From Cryomorpha sp963748925 (GTDB lineage Bacteria > Bacteroidota > Bacteroidia > Flavobacteriales_D > Cryomorphaceae), in the NCBI GenBank assembly GCA_963748925.1, contig CAVVKG010000004.1, positions 24,193 through 88,192 on the forward strand: a stretch of DNA of 64,000 nt, written 5' to 3'. Under the pieces are notes generated by a model. That model searched no databases. It was not told where the DNA came from and worked only from the letters and a program-made list of their open reading frames with translations. Position numbers and translations under genes: made by a program. Each line of letters begins with the position of its first letter. Within the stretch, counting starts at the first letter, position 1. Shown here piece after piece: positions 44,286 to 53,494 of the stretch.

Positions 44286-45002
44286 TCATTCTATATCTTT
44301 TTCAATATTCTTTTTTGCTCTTATTATCTTTTCCTCTAACTCGTTATAAATAGAAAGCGTAAATGCCCTGTTCACCTTTATTTTCCATAAATAAATCAAG
44401 AGCTTTTTCTTTTGAGTGTCTTCTATATTCAGCGGAAGAGTTAGCCCGGCCAATCTCTGGAGTGAATCAAGTTTGAAATGAGGGGCCAGTTCTGCATTGA
44501 TTTCCTTAAAGTAACTTTCGTGAAATTGCATTTCGCTATACTCCTCTTCCAGCTTTCTCAATACATTGTAATCGTATTCATAGAGAGAAATAATCTCATG
44601 TCGCAGAGAGTCGTTCCTTATTAGTTCAAGCCCTTTCGATTTAAGGGTTTCATATCCCGCAACATTTTGAATACAAACGAAATCACGCGTAAGCGAAAAG
44701 TAATGAACCATCAGTGAATCGGGGTCCACTTCTTTATTTGTAAACAAACTGCTAAAATAACGACAGGATTCTATACCCATTTCGTGACCCAGAATATTAT
44801 GCCTTATGTCACCCAGATCTTTGTCGAGTCCACTGCTAATCTCCATAAGGATTTTGTTTTCGGAAATGTTATCCTTTCTGTTATCATTCCAGTTATTGAG
44901 TGCAAATGCAGCTATAACTGCAATAAAGATGGATAAAAACTCAATTGCGTAGCTTTTCCAATTTTTCAGTCTAATCTTTTTCACATAAGTAGTTTTAAAC
45001 AC
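44286..45002 (-). CDS. DUF6090-like membrane-anchored protein
   Basis: This 238-residue protein has a single N-terminal membrane helix 'YAIEFLSIFIAVIAAFALNNWND' (residues ~18-40) followed by a long helical soluble domain. The helix ending in 'LNNWND' is typical of the DUF6090 family of Bacteroidota, whose role is not known. The soluble domain probably faces the periplasm or cytoplasm (topology unclear). It is a single gene; a strong terminator, oriented for the next gene upstream on the same strand, lies between them. Confidence 0.8.
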   Translation of the reverse strand: MFKTTYVKKIRLKNWKSYAIEFLSIFIAVIAAFALNNWNDNRKDNISENKILMEISSGLDKDLGDIRHNILGHEMGIESCRYFSSLFTNKEVDPDSLMVHYFSLTRDFVCIQNVAGYETLKSKGLELIRNDSLRHEIISLYEYDYNVLRKLEEEYSEMQFHESYFKEINAELAPHFKLDSLQRLAGLTLPLNIEDTQKKKLLIYLWKIKVNRAFTLSIYNELEEKIIRAKKNIEKDIE

Positions 45003-45177
45003 CTTGTCAAATATAGTATTGTCATTTAGTTAGAAAGCTATCCTGGTTATTTTCTATCTAAATAAAATCCCCGCTCCTAAAATCAATGTGCGGTTGGGCT
45101 TTTCAGCGAAAGGATGTATAAATTGTAAATTGAAAAGTTATCAGGAAAATTGCGCACAAAGTAAAGACCGACATCAC

Positions 45178-45209
45178 AAAAAAAAGGTGTTGCGATAACC
45201 GCAACACCC
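45178..45209 (-). terminator. Rho-independent terminator after the SGNH hydrolase
   Basis: Stem GGTGTTGCG/CGCAACACC with a 5-nt loop, followed on the minus strand by eight T, 27 bp past the SGNH gene stop. Confidence 0.93.
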
Positions 45210-45235
45210 TTAATAAATCTAAAATTTATAACTAC

Positions 45236-47065
45236 TTAATTCTTAACAACCCTTAGGGCTGTCTGGAAGGTTTGATTCGCTTCTGTAATGGTAATCTTGG
45301 CCACAAGAACTTGCACAGGCATATCTTTTGGCAAGTTTGGCATAATCTCCAATACCTGAGCACCGGATGTGAAACCCCTTTTGTAGGTGTATAGATTTCT
45401 GCCAAGAATATCATGGAAAGCTACTTCAATAATCCCCGGTGTTTTGGCTGTAAAGGCCAGATTGATCGATGAACTAAATGGATTGGGATACATGCTTACC
45501 ACGGCGTTATTGAATTCCAGTGATGGAATATCCGTAGAGATAGCATTACACAAAGTATCAAGCTGCTTATCAATCACACGGCTGTATAGGATATCATGTC
45601 CCATATCATTCAGGTGAATTCCATCTCCTGAATCCAGCGATGGCATTATGGTTCCTTCGTCAGTGGCAACTCCATTCCAAAAGTCGATAGCAAACTCACC
45701 ATACATATCAAAAATCGCATCCCTTACAGCTTCCTGCAGGGTTATTTGACCAGGGTTGGTGAAATTACGTGGCTGTGTAGTACATACGTAGCTTATTGCT
45801 CCACCTGCAGCGGCTGTCTCGACAATCAGTTGAAAGTTTGCCATTTGATCTTCAAGAGGGAAGTTATTTGCTGCATCATTTGATGGCATATTGATAATTA
45901 TAGCAGCAGGGTCGTATGTGAGTGCTTTGGTAACATTTCGCTCTGGGTTGATGGTTACGTTGACACCATCAGGAATTGGAGTACCTGTTGGCAAGATGTG
46001 ATACGTAGTGTATCCACCCACTCCAAGGTTGATAATGGGGTAACGTGTATCATTTTGGTAAATCTCAGCACGGTACTTATTTACCCAGGCGCTATCGGGT
46101 TGCGAAGCTCCTGTACCTGCAGCTGTAGATGATCCCAAGACAACAATTGGGCAAGTAGCCTCATCGTCAGTGATTTCAAATACGGCATCGCTCTCATCCT
46201 GAATACCATCTGCTGTAATTCTTACTAAACATTCCATAGATACATCATCCGGAACAGTCCACAGCGTGATGGTTTCTAACGGACCGTAAGTTCCTATAGT
46301 GCTCCAACTACTTCCGTTATCTGTAGAATACTCAATTGTTGCATCCGTCTGAGTAGTGTTCTTCCAACGCAATTCCACATCATCGCGGCCTACCTGCCAG
46401 TATTCGCCACCATTTGGTTCAACCACAAAGGCTTCCGGTTCAATGGTTTCATCCTGAGGGTAAATCATACGAATGGCACCCATGTAGTAAAATCCGGATC
46501 CGTTTGTATTGTTCGGACCTGGTGAGGCGGTAATGGTGATAGTACCATCACCAGCCGGCATAGCCGAAACGACAGCTAGTTCACTAGTATTGCTTGCAGC
46601 ATTTACATAACCAACATCTGTAGTAGCTCCCTGCAAATCGAACTGGGTCTCCCGATTGTCGGACGCTGTGCGTGAGCAGAAAATCTCGAAGGTGTAAAGG
46701 TAGTCGGTATTGAGATTAGAAAAAGTAACTGCCGCAGTAGGCTGCTCCTGTCCCCCAAAAGTTGCAACATTCCCGAAGAAGCTGTCGCCGGTTGCGGAAG
46801 CCGGCATACCTAGAGCCGGGTCTGGCGATTGGGTTCCATCCAGATTGATGTTATTGAAAACATCCGTAATGGCGAGATTGTAAGGAGTAGTTGCTCCATA
46901 CTGATTTAGCAGACCATCTACACTCCCTGTAGTTGGGCTACCCACATTATTCCAAGGCGATGCCGAAGGAACTTCGCCTAAATCAACCAGAATGGTATCA
47001 TTCTGAGAAAAGGCGGCAAAAGGAACCATTATTAAGGTTAATACAAAAAGTAAATTTTTACGCAT
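45236..47065 (-). CDS. Secreted SGNH/GDSL hydrolase with T9SS sorting domain
   Basis: This 609-residue exported protein has a signal peptide 'LTLIMVPFAAFSQ', an N-terminal beta domain (to ~210), an Ig-like region ('GGEYWQVGRDDVELRW'), and a SGNH hydrolase domain (about 290-510). The latter has 'IVVLGSSTAAGTG' (catalytic Ser in block I), 'NLGVGGYTT' (block II), 'NMPSNDAANN' (block III) and 'DGIHLNDMGH' (block V). The C-terminal ~80 residues ('MYPNPFSSSINLAF...') are a type A Por sorting domain. It should be secreted and attached to the cell surface or released, acting on acylated carbohydrates or lipids. Confidence 0.93.
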   Translation of the reverse strand: MRKNLLFVLTLIMVPFAAFSQNDTILVDLGEVPSASPWNNVGSPTTGSVDGLLNQYGATTPYNLAITDVFNNINLDGTQSPDPALGMPASATGDSFFGNVATFGGQEQPTAAVTFSNLNTDYLYTFEIFCSRTASDNRETQFDLQGATTDVGYVNAASNTSELAVVSAMPAGDGTITITASPGPNNTNGSGFYYMGAIRMIYPQDETIEPEAFVVEPNGGEYWQVGRDDVELRWKNTTQTDATIEYSTDNGSSWSTIGTYGPLETITLWTVPDDVSMECLVRITADGIQDESDAVFEITDDEATCPIVVLGSSTAAGTGASQPDSAWVNKYRAEIYQNDTRYPIINLGVGGYTTYHILPTGTPIPDGVNVTINPERNVTKALTYDPAAIIINMPSNDAANNFPLEDQMANFQLIVETAAAGGAISYVCTTQPRNFTNPGQITLQEAVRDAIFDMYGEFAIDFWNGVATDEGTIMPSLDSGDGIHLNDMGHDILYSRVIDKQLDTLCNAISTDIPSLEFNNAVVSMYPNPFSSSINLAFTAKTPGIIEVAFHDILGRNLYTYKRGFTSGAQVLEIMPNLPKDMPVQVLVAKITITEANQTFQTALRVVKN

Positions 47066-47410
47066 GAGATTAGATTATTTAAGGTTATAAGCTCTTTCAT
47101 TTCACACATTAAATTGTGTTGATGATCGATCTAAATTAGTAATAATTATGAGTGCAGGTGTAATGACCGCAAATTTTTCGTGAACCAAATGGCTGTTAGA
47201 ACCCGCTGAAAACAAATAATGTGAGGATTTTGAATGTTTATATCGACATAGTCTACTTTTCATAAAGTCGGCCGAAAATGTAAATGAGCAGCATGATTAC
47301 AGACGAGTTAACTCAGTTGAAGAGTCTGTGCCTCGCACTTTAATGATTTGCGGATGAAAATAAATGGTGTAATATGATGAATAGTCAACATCACCAATTA
47401 ATCAAATTCT
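47066..47410. other. Intergenic region, no gene seen
   Basis: No gene is visible in these 345 bp upstream of the SGNH hydrolase. No convincing TAnnTTTG element was found for its start. Confidence 0.5.
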
Positions 47411-47869
47411 TCAAGGGCGATCCTGAAGCCTGGCATCCACCGCTTCGCAAACTTCCTCAGGCTTATCGGTTCCGACTCTTACTATTGAGGACCGGTCGTT
47501 AAACTTTAACTCTACCGCTTCTAGTCCACTTACATTAAAAAGCCAACCATTAGGAATCAATCTTATACCGATTCCGTAAAGCCATGCGTTTTTTACAGGC
47601 GTAATAGTTTTGATTCGCGAAAGCGGATAAGATCGCTTGATAAGGCCGATACCCAATTTAAACGTAAACCTATTTTCGTCCACTTCAATGGTAAGCTTAT
47701 AAAAGTTTATCAGAGCTAAGAGCATAACAATAGAAAGCGATTGATAGATATAGAACTGGTTTCCGTCTCTGGTTTTCTCAAAAATGGTCATACCAATAAA
47801 GATCAAGGTCAATGGTAAAAAGACAATCACCGAAAATGTTCCAAACTGTGAGAATTTCTGAGAATTCAT
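47411..47869 (-). CDS. Small two-helix membrane protein with a PH-like C domain
   Basis: This protein of about 152 residues has two hydrophobic segments (near 12-32 and 42-58) and a C-terminal beta-rich part 'LTIEVDENRFTFKLGIGLIKRSYPLSRIKTITPVKNAWLYGIGIRLIPNGWLFNVSGLEAVELKF'. That layout resembles bacterial PH-like (YdbT/DUF-type) domains that follow membrane helices. The frame begins at 47905, but the ATG at 47869 starts without the additional hydrophobic residues and is preferred. The function is unknown. Confidence 0.72.
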   Translation of the reverse strand: MNSQKFSQFGTFSVIVFLPLTLIFIGMTIFEKTRDGNQFYIYQSLSIVMLLALINFYKLTIEVDENRFTFKLGIGLIKRSYPLSRIKTITPVKNAWLYGIGIRLIPNGWLFNVSGLEAVELKFNDRSSIVRVGTDKPEEVCEAVDARLQDRP

Positions 47870-48185
47870 TGCTAAACTGATTTTAAGATTGAGAAATATA
47901 CGCAAAGAATAATTAGTTAAGTCGCTATCTAGTTGGGAACTTATTAGTCTTGAAAAAAGCCAACGCTCTGGTTTTATAAGCCGGGCACTTTAAACCGATC
48001 CTATCAAAACATGAATGACTGCCTTTCCTGAATTGCTCTTTAATTTTTACTGCAAAAGCCCTAAACCTATAGATTCTCGCTACCCAACATACCAGTTGAG
48101 CCTGCCTCAAACTTTCAAAAAACAAAGGCAAAGGTTTAGACATCTACAATACGTTTCTCTTGTCAAATATTTTTATCTTGCGCCG
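47870..48185. other. Intergenic region between divergent membrane-protein genes
   Basis: No gene is supported. Short frames at 47925-48143 (minus) and from 48015 (plus) lack any coding features upstream of 48186. Confidence 0.5.
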
Positions 48186-48359
48186 ATGAAACTCAAAAGT
48201 ATATTTGGCACCATATTAACCGTTATCGGCGTTGCCGGAATGATATATGCCGCAGTATTGTATGTAAATGACACAGGAAGCCTCCGAGCGCTGCTCGTAT
48301 ATGGAATTCTGGGATTAATATTTTTTATTTCGGGAATAAAATTGATCCGGAATTTGTAA
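48186..48359 (+). CDS. Small hydrophobic two-helix protein
   Basis: This 57-residue protein starts 'MKLKSIFGTILTVIGVAGMIYAAVLYV' and ends 'LVYGILGLIFFISGIKLIRNL', giving two membrane helices joined by a short loop and a basic end. The longer frame from 48015 has an unrelated N-terminal extension, so I use the ATG at 48186. Short proteins of this form are common in Bacteroidota and have no known role. Confidence 0.72.
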   Translation: MKLKSIFGTILTVIGVAGMIYAAVLYVNDTGSLRALLVYGILGLIFFISGIKLIRNL

Positions 48360-48526
48360 TTACGGGGGTGCATCACGCATAATTATGCAGCAACTTACGA
48401 GAGCTCTAGAACTAGAAATTGATCGATTCGGAGTTACTACATTTTCAAAGCTAGTTCTACGCTTTTTATATATTATTGATAATAGATTTGATAAGATCGG
48501 TCGATTTAAAAGACATATTATACCAT

Positions 48527-49879
48527 TCAATATACCATTTTACGGGCTATAATAATCTGAGCCGCCAGTAATGAGAGCAGCACCGCGATTGCTCCCGGTT
48601 CAAACCACTGCATGATTAAAAAAAGAGTAATTGCGGCAATAGCTGTAAAAAGCATTTTTAAGCGTAAGAACCTTGCTATCCTTAATTTCACGACCATGGC
48701 CACGAAGCCAATTCGATTGCGAATTGCAAACAATAGTAAAAGGCCAAATACCAGCATGAGAGGCCAGTCAAAAAGGACACTTTGTGGTATAAAGGCATTA
48801 CCGAGAAGCAATACGGCAGCCAACACAGCGCTCATTGCTATTGCCACCTGAAATAGTTTCCATTTCATTGTGCTTACATGTCTTTTACTCCTATGAACAT
48901 GCAAGCCTGAAAAAACATTGATGGCTGTTTCACAAATTCCATTTACGGGCGACATTAACACTGTCCAGAAAGAAAATAATAGACTTAGTAATGCCACTTC
49001 ACCCTCAGCGCAACAATCAGAGAAATAGATAAAAAAAGAAAAGACTCCTACCTGAAGCATAGCGCTGCTAATACCGGGAAATATTGCCGCACGACCGAGT
49101 ATTTTAGCAATTCTACGGCTTTTTATACCACCTCCGCGATAATTAAAAGTTCCCTGTTTCCAAACAAAATAGACCAGGCTGAGCACCCACAGAGCTTCAG
49201 AACAAATTGCGGCAATTACCACAGTTTGTGTAGGTGAAATAGACAAATTAAATAAGTAAAGGAAAACATAAAGAAACGCGGCATGTATTACAATGGCGAA
49301 AATTGCCAAATTGCCTACAAGGTTCAATGATCCTTTACCGGCAAGAAACGCGTGAAAGGCAAGACCTATAGAATAGATTACAATTAAAATCAACAGAAAA
49401 GGCAGAGCTTTAATAAAATCAAGGAAGATTGGATTTGGAACAGCGAAGTAAATTAACAAAGCAATTAAAGCGCCTACAATTGCCATTATACTTAGCCGTC
49501 GGATAAATCTCAAAATAGAATCTCTGAGTATGGAAACCATTGTACCTCGTCTGTCAGGCATAGCCGCCTGCCGGGCATAAAAACTCTGATAAACATCATT
49601 TAAAGCATAACCATTCACAAGACAGAGAAGCAAAAATGCATCGATCATCCCAATAGCTGCCAGATGAGCTTCTCCCTCAAAAGCCATAAAAATTACACCA
49701 GTTAGAAGTGCCAGACTCTCACCAAGCTCACTTATTATTAGCGGTAATGACTTATAAAAAATTCCTTTTCGCGAACCGTAAACAGCTATTTTATCAGAAC
49801 CTTCAGAACTGGAGTTCGCGCTCCGAATATCAATAATTTCACGACCTGTTTCGGTTAGTTTCTGAGGCTCTAAATTCAT
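48527..49879 (-). CDS. MATE-like multispanning transporter
   Basis: This 450-residue inner-membrane protein has a ~45-residue cytoplasmic N tail and about eleven to twelve hydrophobic helices. Segments such as 'LPLIISELGESLALLTGVIFMAFEGEAHLAAIGMIDAFLLL' and 'ARQAAMPDRRGTMVSILRDSIL' match MATE-family (MOP superfamily) exporters, but the two repeats are not strong. A substrate cannot be predicted. The palindrome TCACCCGAAAGGGTGA lies 35 bp upstream of the start, shared with the modular secreted proteins at 13.6-17.3 kb. Confidence 0.8.
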   Translation of the reverse strand: MNLEPQKLTETGREIIDIRSANSSSEGSDKIAVYGSRKGIFYKSLPLIISELGESLALLTGVIFMAFEGEAHLAAIGMIDAFLLLCLVNGYALNDVYQSFYARQAAMPDRRGTMVSILRDSILRFIRRLSIMAIVGALIALLIYFAVPNPIFLDFIKALPFLLILIVIYSIGLAFHAFLAGKGSLNLVGNLAIFAIVIHAAFLYVFLYLFNLSISPTQTVVIAAICSEALWVLSLVYFVWKQGTFNYRGGGIKSRRIAKILGRAAIFPGISSAMLQVGVFSFFIYFSDCCAEGEVALLSLLFSFWTVLMSPVNGICETAINVFSGLHVHRSKRHVSTMKWKLFQVAIAMSAVLAAVLLLGNAFIPQSVLFDWPLMLVFGLLLLFAIRNRIGFVAMVVKLRIARFLRLKMLFTAIAAITLFLIMQWFEPGAIAVLLSLLAAQIIIARKMVY

Positions 49880-49913
49880 ACCCCGAAAATAAGCCGGACA
49901 ACCATACCGGTTT

Positions 49914-49929
49914 TCACCCGAAAGGGTGA
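49914..49929 (-). promoter_or_regulatory. Palindromic operator candidate TCACC-N6-GGTGA (copy 3)
   Basis: TCACCCGAAAGGGTGA, followed by TTTTA, lies 35 bp upstream of the MATE-like gene. It is the third copy in the window (others at 16065 and 17418). The inner part CACCC-GAAA-GGGTG could also form an RNA hairpin in a leader. Confidence 0.6.
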
Positions 49930-50122
49930 TTTTAAACTAGAAAAACGCGGCTTTTATTAAAAGCGCATGATCCGCAAAATTCTAGTTCGACCAGACAAGG
50001 ATTAAAATCTCAAACAGCTTTTAAAATATGGCATTTCCAAATAATTCAAGCTTTTGACGTCATTGGACATATATCTTCCGAAAGGAAGAAGAGCAAAGCA
50101 AACCATACAAAGCCAGTCAGTC

Positions 50123-50443
50123 ATGTTCACAAAATTCTTTCTATTAACCGTTTTCATTTTACCAATCTGCCTTTTCCCACAAGACTATGTATGTAGCCTT
50201 CGCGGCGGATGTAACAACCTTATGGGCACTTCTGCCAGATGGAATAAAGTATTGAACATAACCAGCGATATAGAAGGAAATACGTACATGTTATCCCAAT
50301 CGGATTTAGCTGTTATGCACCTCGACGATGTGCCACTTGTTGGATACGCTGAAGTCAATAATCAAACCAATAACAACCAGTTTAACCTGGTGCTGGCCAG
50401 CTATACACCTGAGGGTGAAAACCGCTGGACAAAAGTAACTTGA
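50123..50443 (+). pseudogene. N-terminal remnant of a secreted protein
   Basis: The 106-residue frame has a signal peptide 'MFTKFFLLTVFILPICLFPQ' and then 'SDIEGNTYMLSQSDLAVMHLDDVPLVG' and 'LVLASYTPEGENRWTKV'. Those phrases are typical of the first propeller or SBBP-type repeat of much longer T9SS-secreted proteins. It then ends at a TGA and no continuation is found in other frames before the next gene at 50484. I infer a truncated gene, although a short intact secreted protein cannot be excluded. The start at 50123 is preferred over the open frame at 50054. Confidence 0.55.
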
Positions 50444-50483
50444 GAGGTAAGTTGATGCTCAGCTGCTAATATCAGTACAGAAA

Positions 50484-50945
50484 TCAGCTTTCAATTGCCT
50501 CCCTGATCGATTCTTTATATTCAATATCAAGAAGTGGAATAACTGTATCTGTGTATTCTTTAGCTATTTTTGAACGCCCTGCTTCAACTGCCAGCGTAAA
50601 AGCCGGATTGTTTTTGGGCAATACCTTCCGGTGAATTTTCAATCCCAAAGAGTACATTTCTTTCTTCCAGTGAAGAAAATACCACTCCATTGATGGTTGG
50701 TGAAAAACCTGCAAGTTCTGCTTGTCAAAAATGAACTTTCTAATTTGATACTCATCAATTATAGCGCTCGTTTCAGAAAAGATCTCTTTAAACTCCTCTA
50801 TGGGTACATATTCTTTTGTGAGTTCACATATAGCAATTTTATCATCAGCCAGTAAAAACACCTTGCCGTAATCCTTTTCAATTACTAGCTCATACTTATG
50901 TGAGAGTGAAGGTAAAACGTCAGTAGTTGTAATTTTTCTATCCAT
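50484..50945 (-). CDS. STAS/SpoIIAA-like partner of the SpoIIE-type phosphatase
   Basis: This 153-residue cytoplasmic protein has an alpha/beta pattern ('LVIEKDYGKVFLLADDKIAICELTKEYVPIEEFKEIFSETSAIIDEYQIRKFIFDKQNLQVFHQPSMEWYFLHWKKEMYSLGL') that resembles SpoIIAA/STAS-like domains. It lies 10 bp downstream of the PP2C phosphatase gene. In partner-switching systems the phosphatase dephosphorylates a STAS protein. Whether this one has the phosphorylatable Ser/Thr is unclear, so the assignment is inference. Confidence 0.65.
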   Translation of the reverse strand: MDRKITTTDVLPSLSHKYELVIEKDYGKVFLLADDKIAICELTKEYVPIEEFKEIFSETSAIIDEYQIRKFIFDKQNLQVFHQPSMEWYFLHWKKEMYSLGLKIHRKVLPKNNPAFTLAVEAGRSKIAKEYTDTVIPLLDIEYKESIREAIES

Positions 50946-50955
50946 AGATAAATGC

Positions 50956-51870
50956 TTAAATGCGAATTCCCAATAGCAATACGTCGTCTATTTGAATATT
51001 ATTTCCCTGCCAGTTGCAGAAAGTAGACTCTACAATTTCGTATTGTTCTTCGGTTCTTAAATCAGCTATTTCACGCAGTAAAGTCAATAGTCTTTTAGTT
51101 AAGTATTTTTTATTTTTAGGCCCGCCAAATTGGTCTACAAAACCGTCTGAATACATATAAAGCATATCATTTTTTTGTAGGTCCAGTTCGACATTCTTAA
51201 CAAAGGTAAATCTTCTGATCGAATCTCCTAAAACGTACTTAGAACCCTTGTAGGTTGTAACTACGCCATTTCGGATATGAATCAACGGGCGGTTGGCTGC
51301 AGAATATAGTAGCTTTTGATTTTCTGCATCATATTGTATTAATGAGATCTCTGCGCTATCGTTAATTCGTTCAGAGTTTTGATATAAATAGGCTTGAATC
51401 TGCTTATCGAGATTCTTTAGAATATCCGCAGGAGTAAGCTGATCACTCATATTCACAATTTGATTAAGCACACTAACCATAAAAACAGACAGCATGGCAC
51501 CCGGCACCCCATGGCCTGTGCAGTCGCCTACCCCTAAGTAAGTTTGTTCAGGACTATCATGGGCCCATACAAAATCACCACTTAATACATTCTTGGGTTT
51601 ATCGAAAACGAATGATTCGGGAAACCTCTTTTTTAATTGATCAGTTTGTACCGTGAACGCATTCTGAATGTGCTTGGCATAGTTTATACTATCATTTAAA
51701 TCCTTATTCGCGTCAGACAGTTGCTTCTCTGAGTTTTTTAAATCATAGAGCACTTCGTTCAAATGACTGGTTGTCATTTTAAACATTGCATTTAAGGAAG
51801 CATATTGCTCCTTTAAATCTCTGAACTCTTTTTCTAAATTTCTTATTTGCAATGTATCTGTTGTGACCAT
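50956..51870 (-). CDS. SpoIIE-type PP2C phosphatase with N-terminal coiled coil
   Basis: This 304-residue cytoplasmic phosphatase has an N-terminal coiled coil (to ~75) and a PPM/SpoIIE domain. Its metal-binding motifs are 'DCTGHGVPGAMLSVFMVS' (near residue 118) and 'DMLYMYSDGFVDQFGG' (near 235), with 'QIDDVLLLGIRI' at the end. It should dephosphorylate a STAS-type protein. The coiled coil probably links it to an upstream sensor. No kinase or sigma factor is adjacent, apart from the STAS-like gene after it. Confidence 0.93.
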   Translation of the reverse strand: MVTTDTLQIRNLEKEFRDLKEQYASLNAMFKMTTSHLNEVLYDLKNSEKQLSDANKDLNDSINYAKHIQNAFTVQTDQLKKRFPESFVFDKPKNVLSGDFVWAHDSPEQTYLGVGDCTGHGVPGAMLSVFMVSVLNQIVNMSDQLTPADILKNLDKQIQAYLYQNSERINDSAEISLIQYDAENQKLLYSAANRPLIHIRNGVVTTYKGSKYVLGDSIRRFTFVKNVELDLQKNDMLYMYSDGFVDQFGGPKNKKYLTKRLLTLLREIADLRTEEQYEIVESTFCNWQGNNIQIDDVLLLGIRI

Positions 51871-52036
51871 TTGATCAAAAAATATAAATCGCTCCTTTAC
51901 CTGGAGACAATTCTATAGAACGAATGGAATTTAAGATGGTTACTTTTAAGATTAAAAAAATCCATTATTACCTCAATCAATTCAACCTGCCGGCTTGAGA
52001 ATCGTTTGATAAAAAAGTTGAAGATTGAAATCACAA
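51871..52036. other. Intergenic region, no gene seen
   Basis: Part of the 311-bp gap before the BNR-like gene (51871-52181). It shows no gene; the hairpin at 52037-52063 is listed separately. Confidence 0.5.
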
Positions 52037-52063
52037 CGGCTCGAGTCTTAATGACCCGAGCCG
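52037..52063 (-). terminator. GC-rich hairpin, probable terminator
   Basis: Stem CGGCTCG/CGAGCCG with a loop of about 13 nt, 119 bp past the BNR-like gene stop. There is no T-run, so a factor-dependent or weak terminator is more likely than a classic intrinsic one. Confidence 0.5.
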
Positions 52064-52181
52064 CATCGCAAAATTTAGAAAAGTCTATTTATTGGAACGT
52101 AACCGTCGTGGTGCGTATTTCAAATGGCAAGTGCTGAATTAATTGCGTTTGCTGAAAAGTAACCACCTGAATCTAATAAAT

Positions 52182-53435
52182 TTATTGCTTCACAAATTGC
52201 TTTCTTAATTTTCGATCTCCGGTTTGAACTTCAAGAATATAGCTACCCGTAGTTAAGGAATTAATATCGATACTTGAATGGGACTGATATTCTGAGTAAA
52301 CCAATTGCCCCTGAAGGTTCCAGATAGTGACCTGAGAAACTCTGGAAGTATTTACATCTCGCACCGTAAATTTCAGCAGATCCCCGGCAGGATTTGGGTA
52401 AAGCATCAATTCATTTTCATGAGAATATCGTTCAGAAATTCCCAGTACCACATTAACATTAGTAACCACCAAACCACTGTCGCCTACGGCAAAAACCGTG
52501 CTGTCCCCATAGCTGTCAAGACTATTCAAGTTCTGACCCACATTTTCATACGACCAGCCATTTCCTTTATTTTCGAAAATAATTCCTGTATTTTCAAACG
52601 AGTAAGCCCCTGCTGTGAAAATGTAACCGTTAGAGCTCGTTTTTACATCCTTATAATCAGGATACGCAAAGGTTGCCATATCGCTCTCCATAGCCCAAGT
52701 GAGTCCGCTGTCATGAGTAACCAAAAGTCCAAAGCCGGAACTTTGCTCGTCTATATAGCCGGCATAAGCCAAGGTATCGTTGACTATCTCTATAGACGTG
52801 ATTGGATAACCACTAAAATTGGGGATTGTATCCCATGTCTGACCTCCATCTGTAGTTCTCAAAAATCTGTCGGGGCTCACGGCCAATCCGAAATCTGAAT
52901 CAAAGAAATCAATATCAACAACGATATCTCCTGAATCAAAGGTTTCGCTATTAACAGTTGCCAGCTCGAGGTTTCCATCGGTATAAACAGCGATCTGCTC
53001 ACCTTGGAAACAGCCGGATCCTCCCACAATTCCATTATTTTCATCCCAAAAGAATAAACCCTGGTTGTAACACATATTACCCGGAGTTTCGAGCAAGGTC
53101 CAGGTCAACCCTCCATCAACGGTTTTGTAAATACCGGTGTAAGGCCCTACTGCCATAAAACCTGTTTCTTCATTGATGAATTTGAGGTTAACTATTGCGT
53201 CTCCAAAAGAGAAAAATTCTATTCCGCTATAATTTACTTCAAGCCAGGTTTGGCCGCCGTCAGTAGTTTTTAAAAGCAAGCTATCGTTTCCACCGATATA
53301 TCCCACCGAGGGGCTTCCAAAAGAAATTGTATTCAACTGCTTAGTCGTGTTGGTGGGAACTTCAAACCAGGTCGAAGATTGGGCCATTGCGCCGAGCGAA
53401 AAAATCAGCATGAGAGAAGAGATAAATAATTTCAT
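52182..53435 (-). CDS. Secreted Ycf48/BNR-repeat protein with T9SS sorting domain
   Basis: This 417-residue exported protein has a signal peptide 'LMLIFSLGAMAQ' and several 'T.DGG.TW' BNR-type repeats ('LKTTDGGQTWLEV', 'YKTVDGGLTWTLLE', 'TTDGGQTWDT', 'THDSGLTWAME') that fold as a beta-propeller, as in Ycf48-like proteins. The C terminus 'LMLYPNPAGDLLKFTV...KLRKQFVKQ' is a type A Por sorting domain. It should be secreted by the type IX system. Its binding partner is unknown. Confidence 0.92.
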   Translation of the reverse strand: MKLFISSLMLIFSLGAMAQSSTWFEVPTNTTKQLNTISFGSPSVGYIGGNDSLLLKTTDGGQTWLEVNYSGIEFFSFGDAIVNLKFINEETGFMAVGPYTGIYKTVDGGLTWTLLETPGNMCYNQGLFFWDENNGIVGGSGCFQGEQIAVYTDGNLELATVNSETFDSGDIVVDIDFFDSDFGLAVSPDRFLRTTDGGQTWDTIPNFSGYPITSIEIVNDTLAYAGYIDEQSSGFGLLVTHDSGLTWAMESDMATFAYPDYKDVKTSSNGYIFTAGAYSFENTGIIFENKGNGWSYENVGQNLNSLDSYGDSTVFAVGDSGLVVTNVNVVLGISERYSHENELMLYPNPAGDLLKFTVRDVNTSRVSQVTIWNLQGQLVYSEYQSHSSIDINSLTTGSYILEVQTGDRKLRKQFVKQ

Positions 53436-53494
53436 AATCTTTTTTTATCCAAAAGTAAGGTTGAACACTGTGTTGGTAAAGGTACAATTCAGAA

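Noticed and set aside
47925..48143. 72-codon frame between membrane genes
   Set aside because: No coding features and no start context; overlaps the leader of the small membrane protein.
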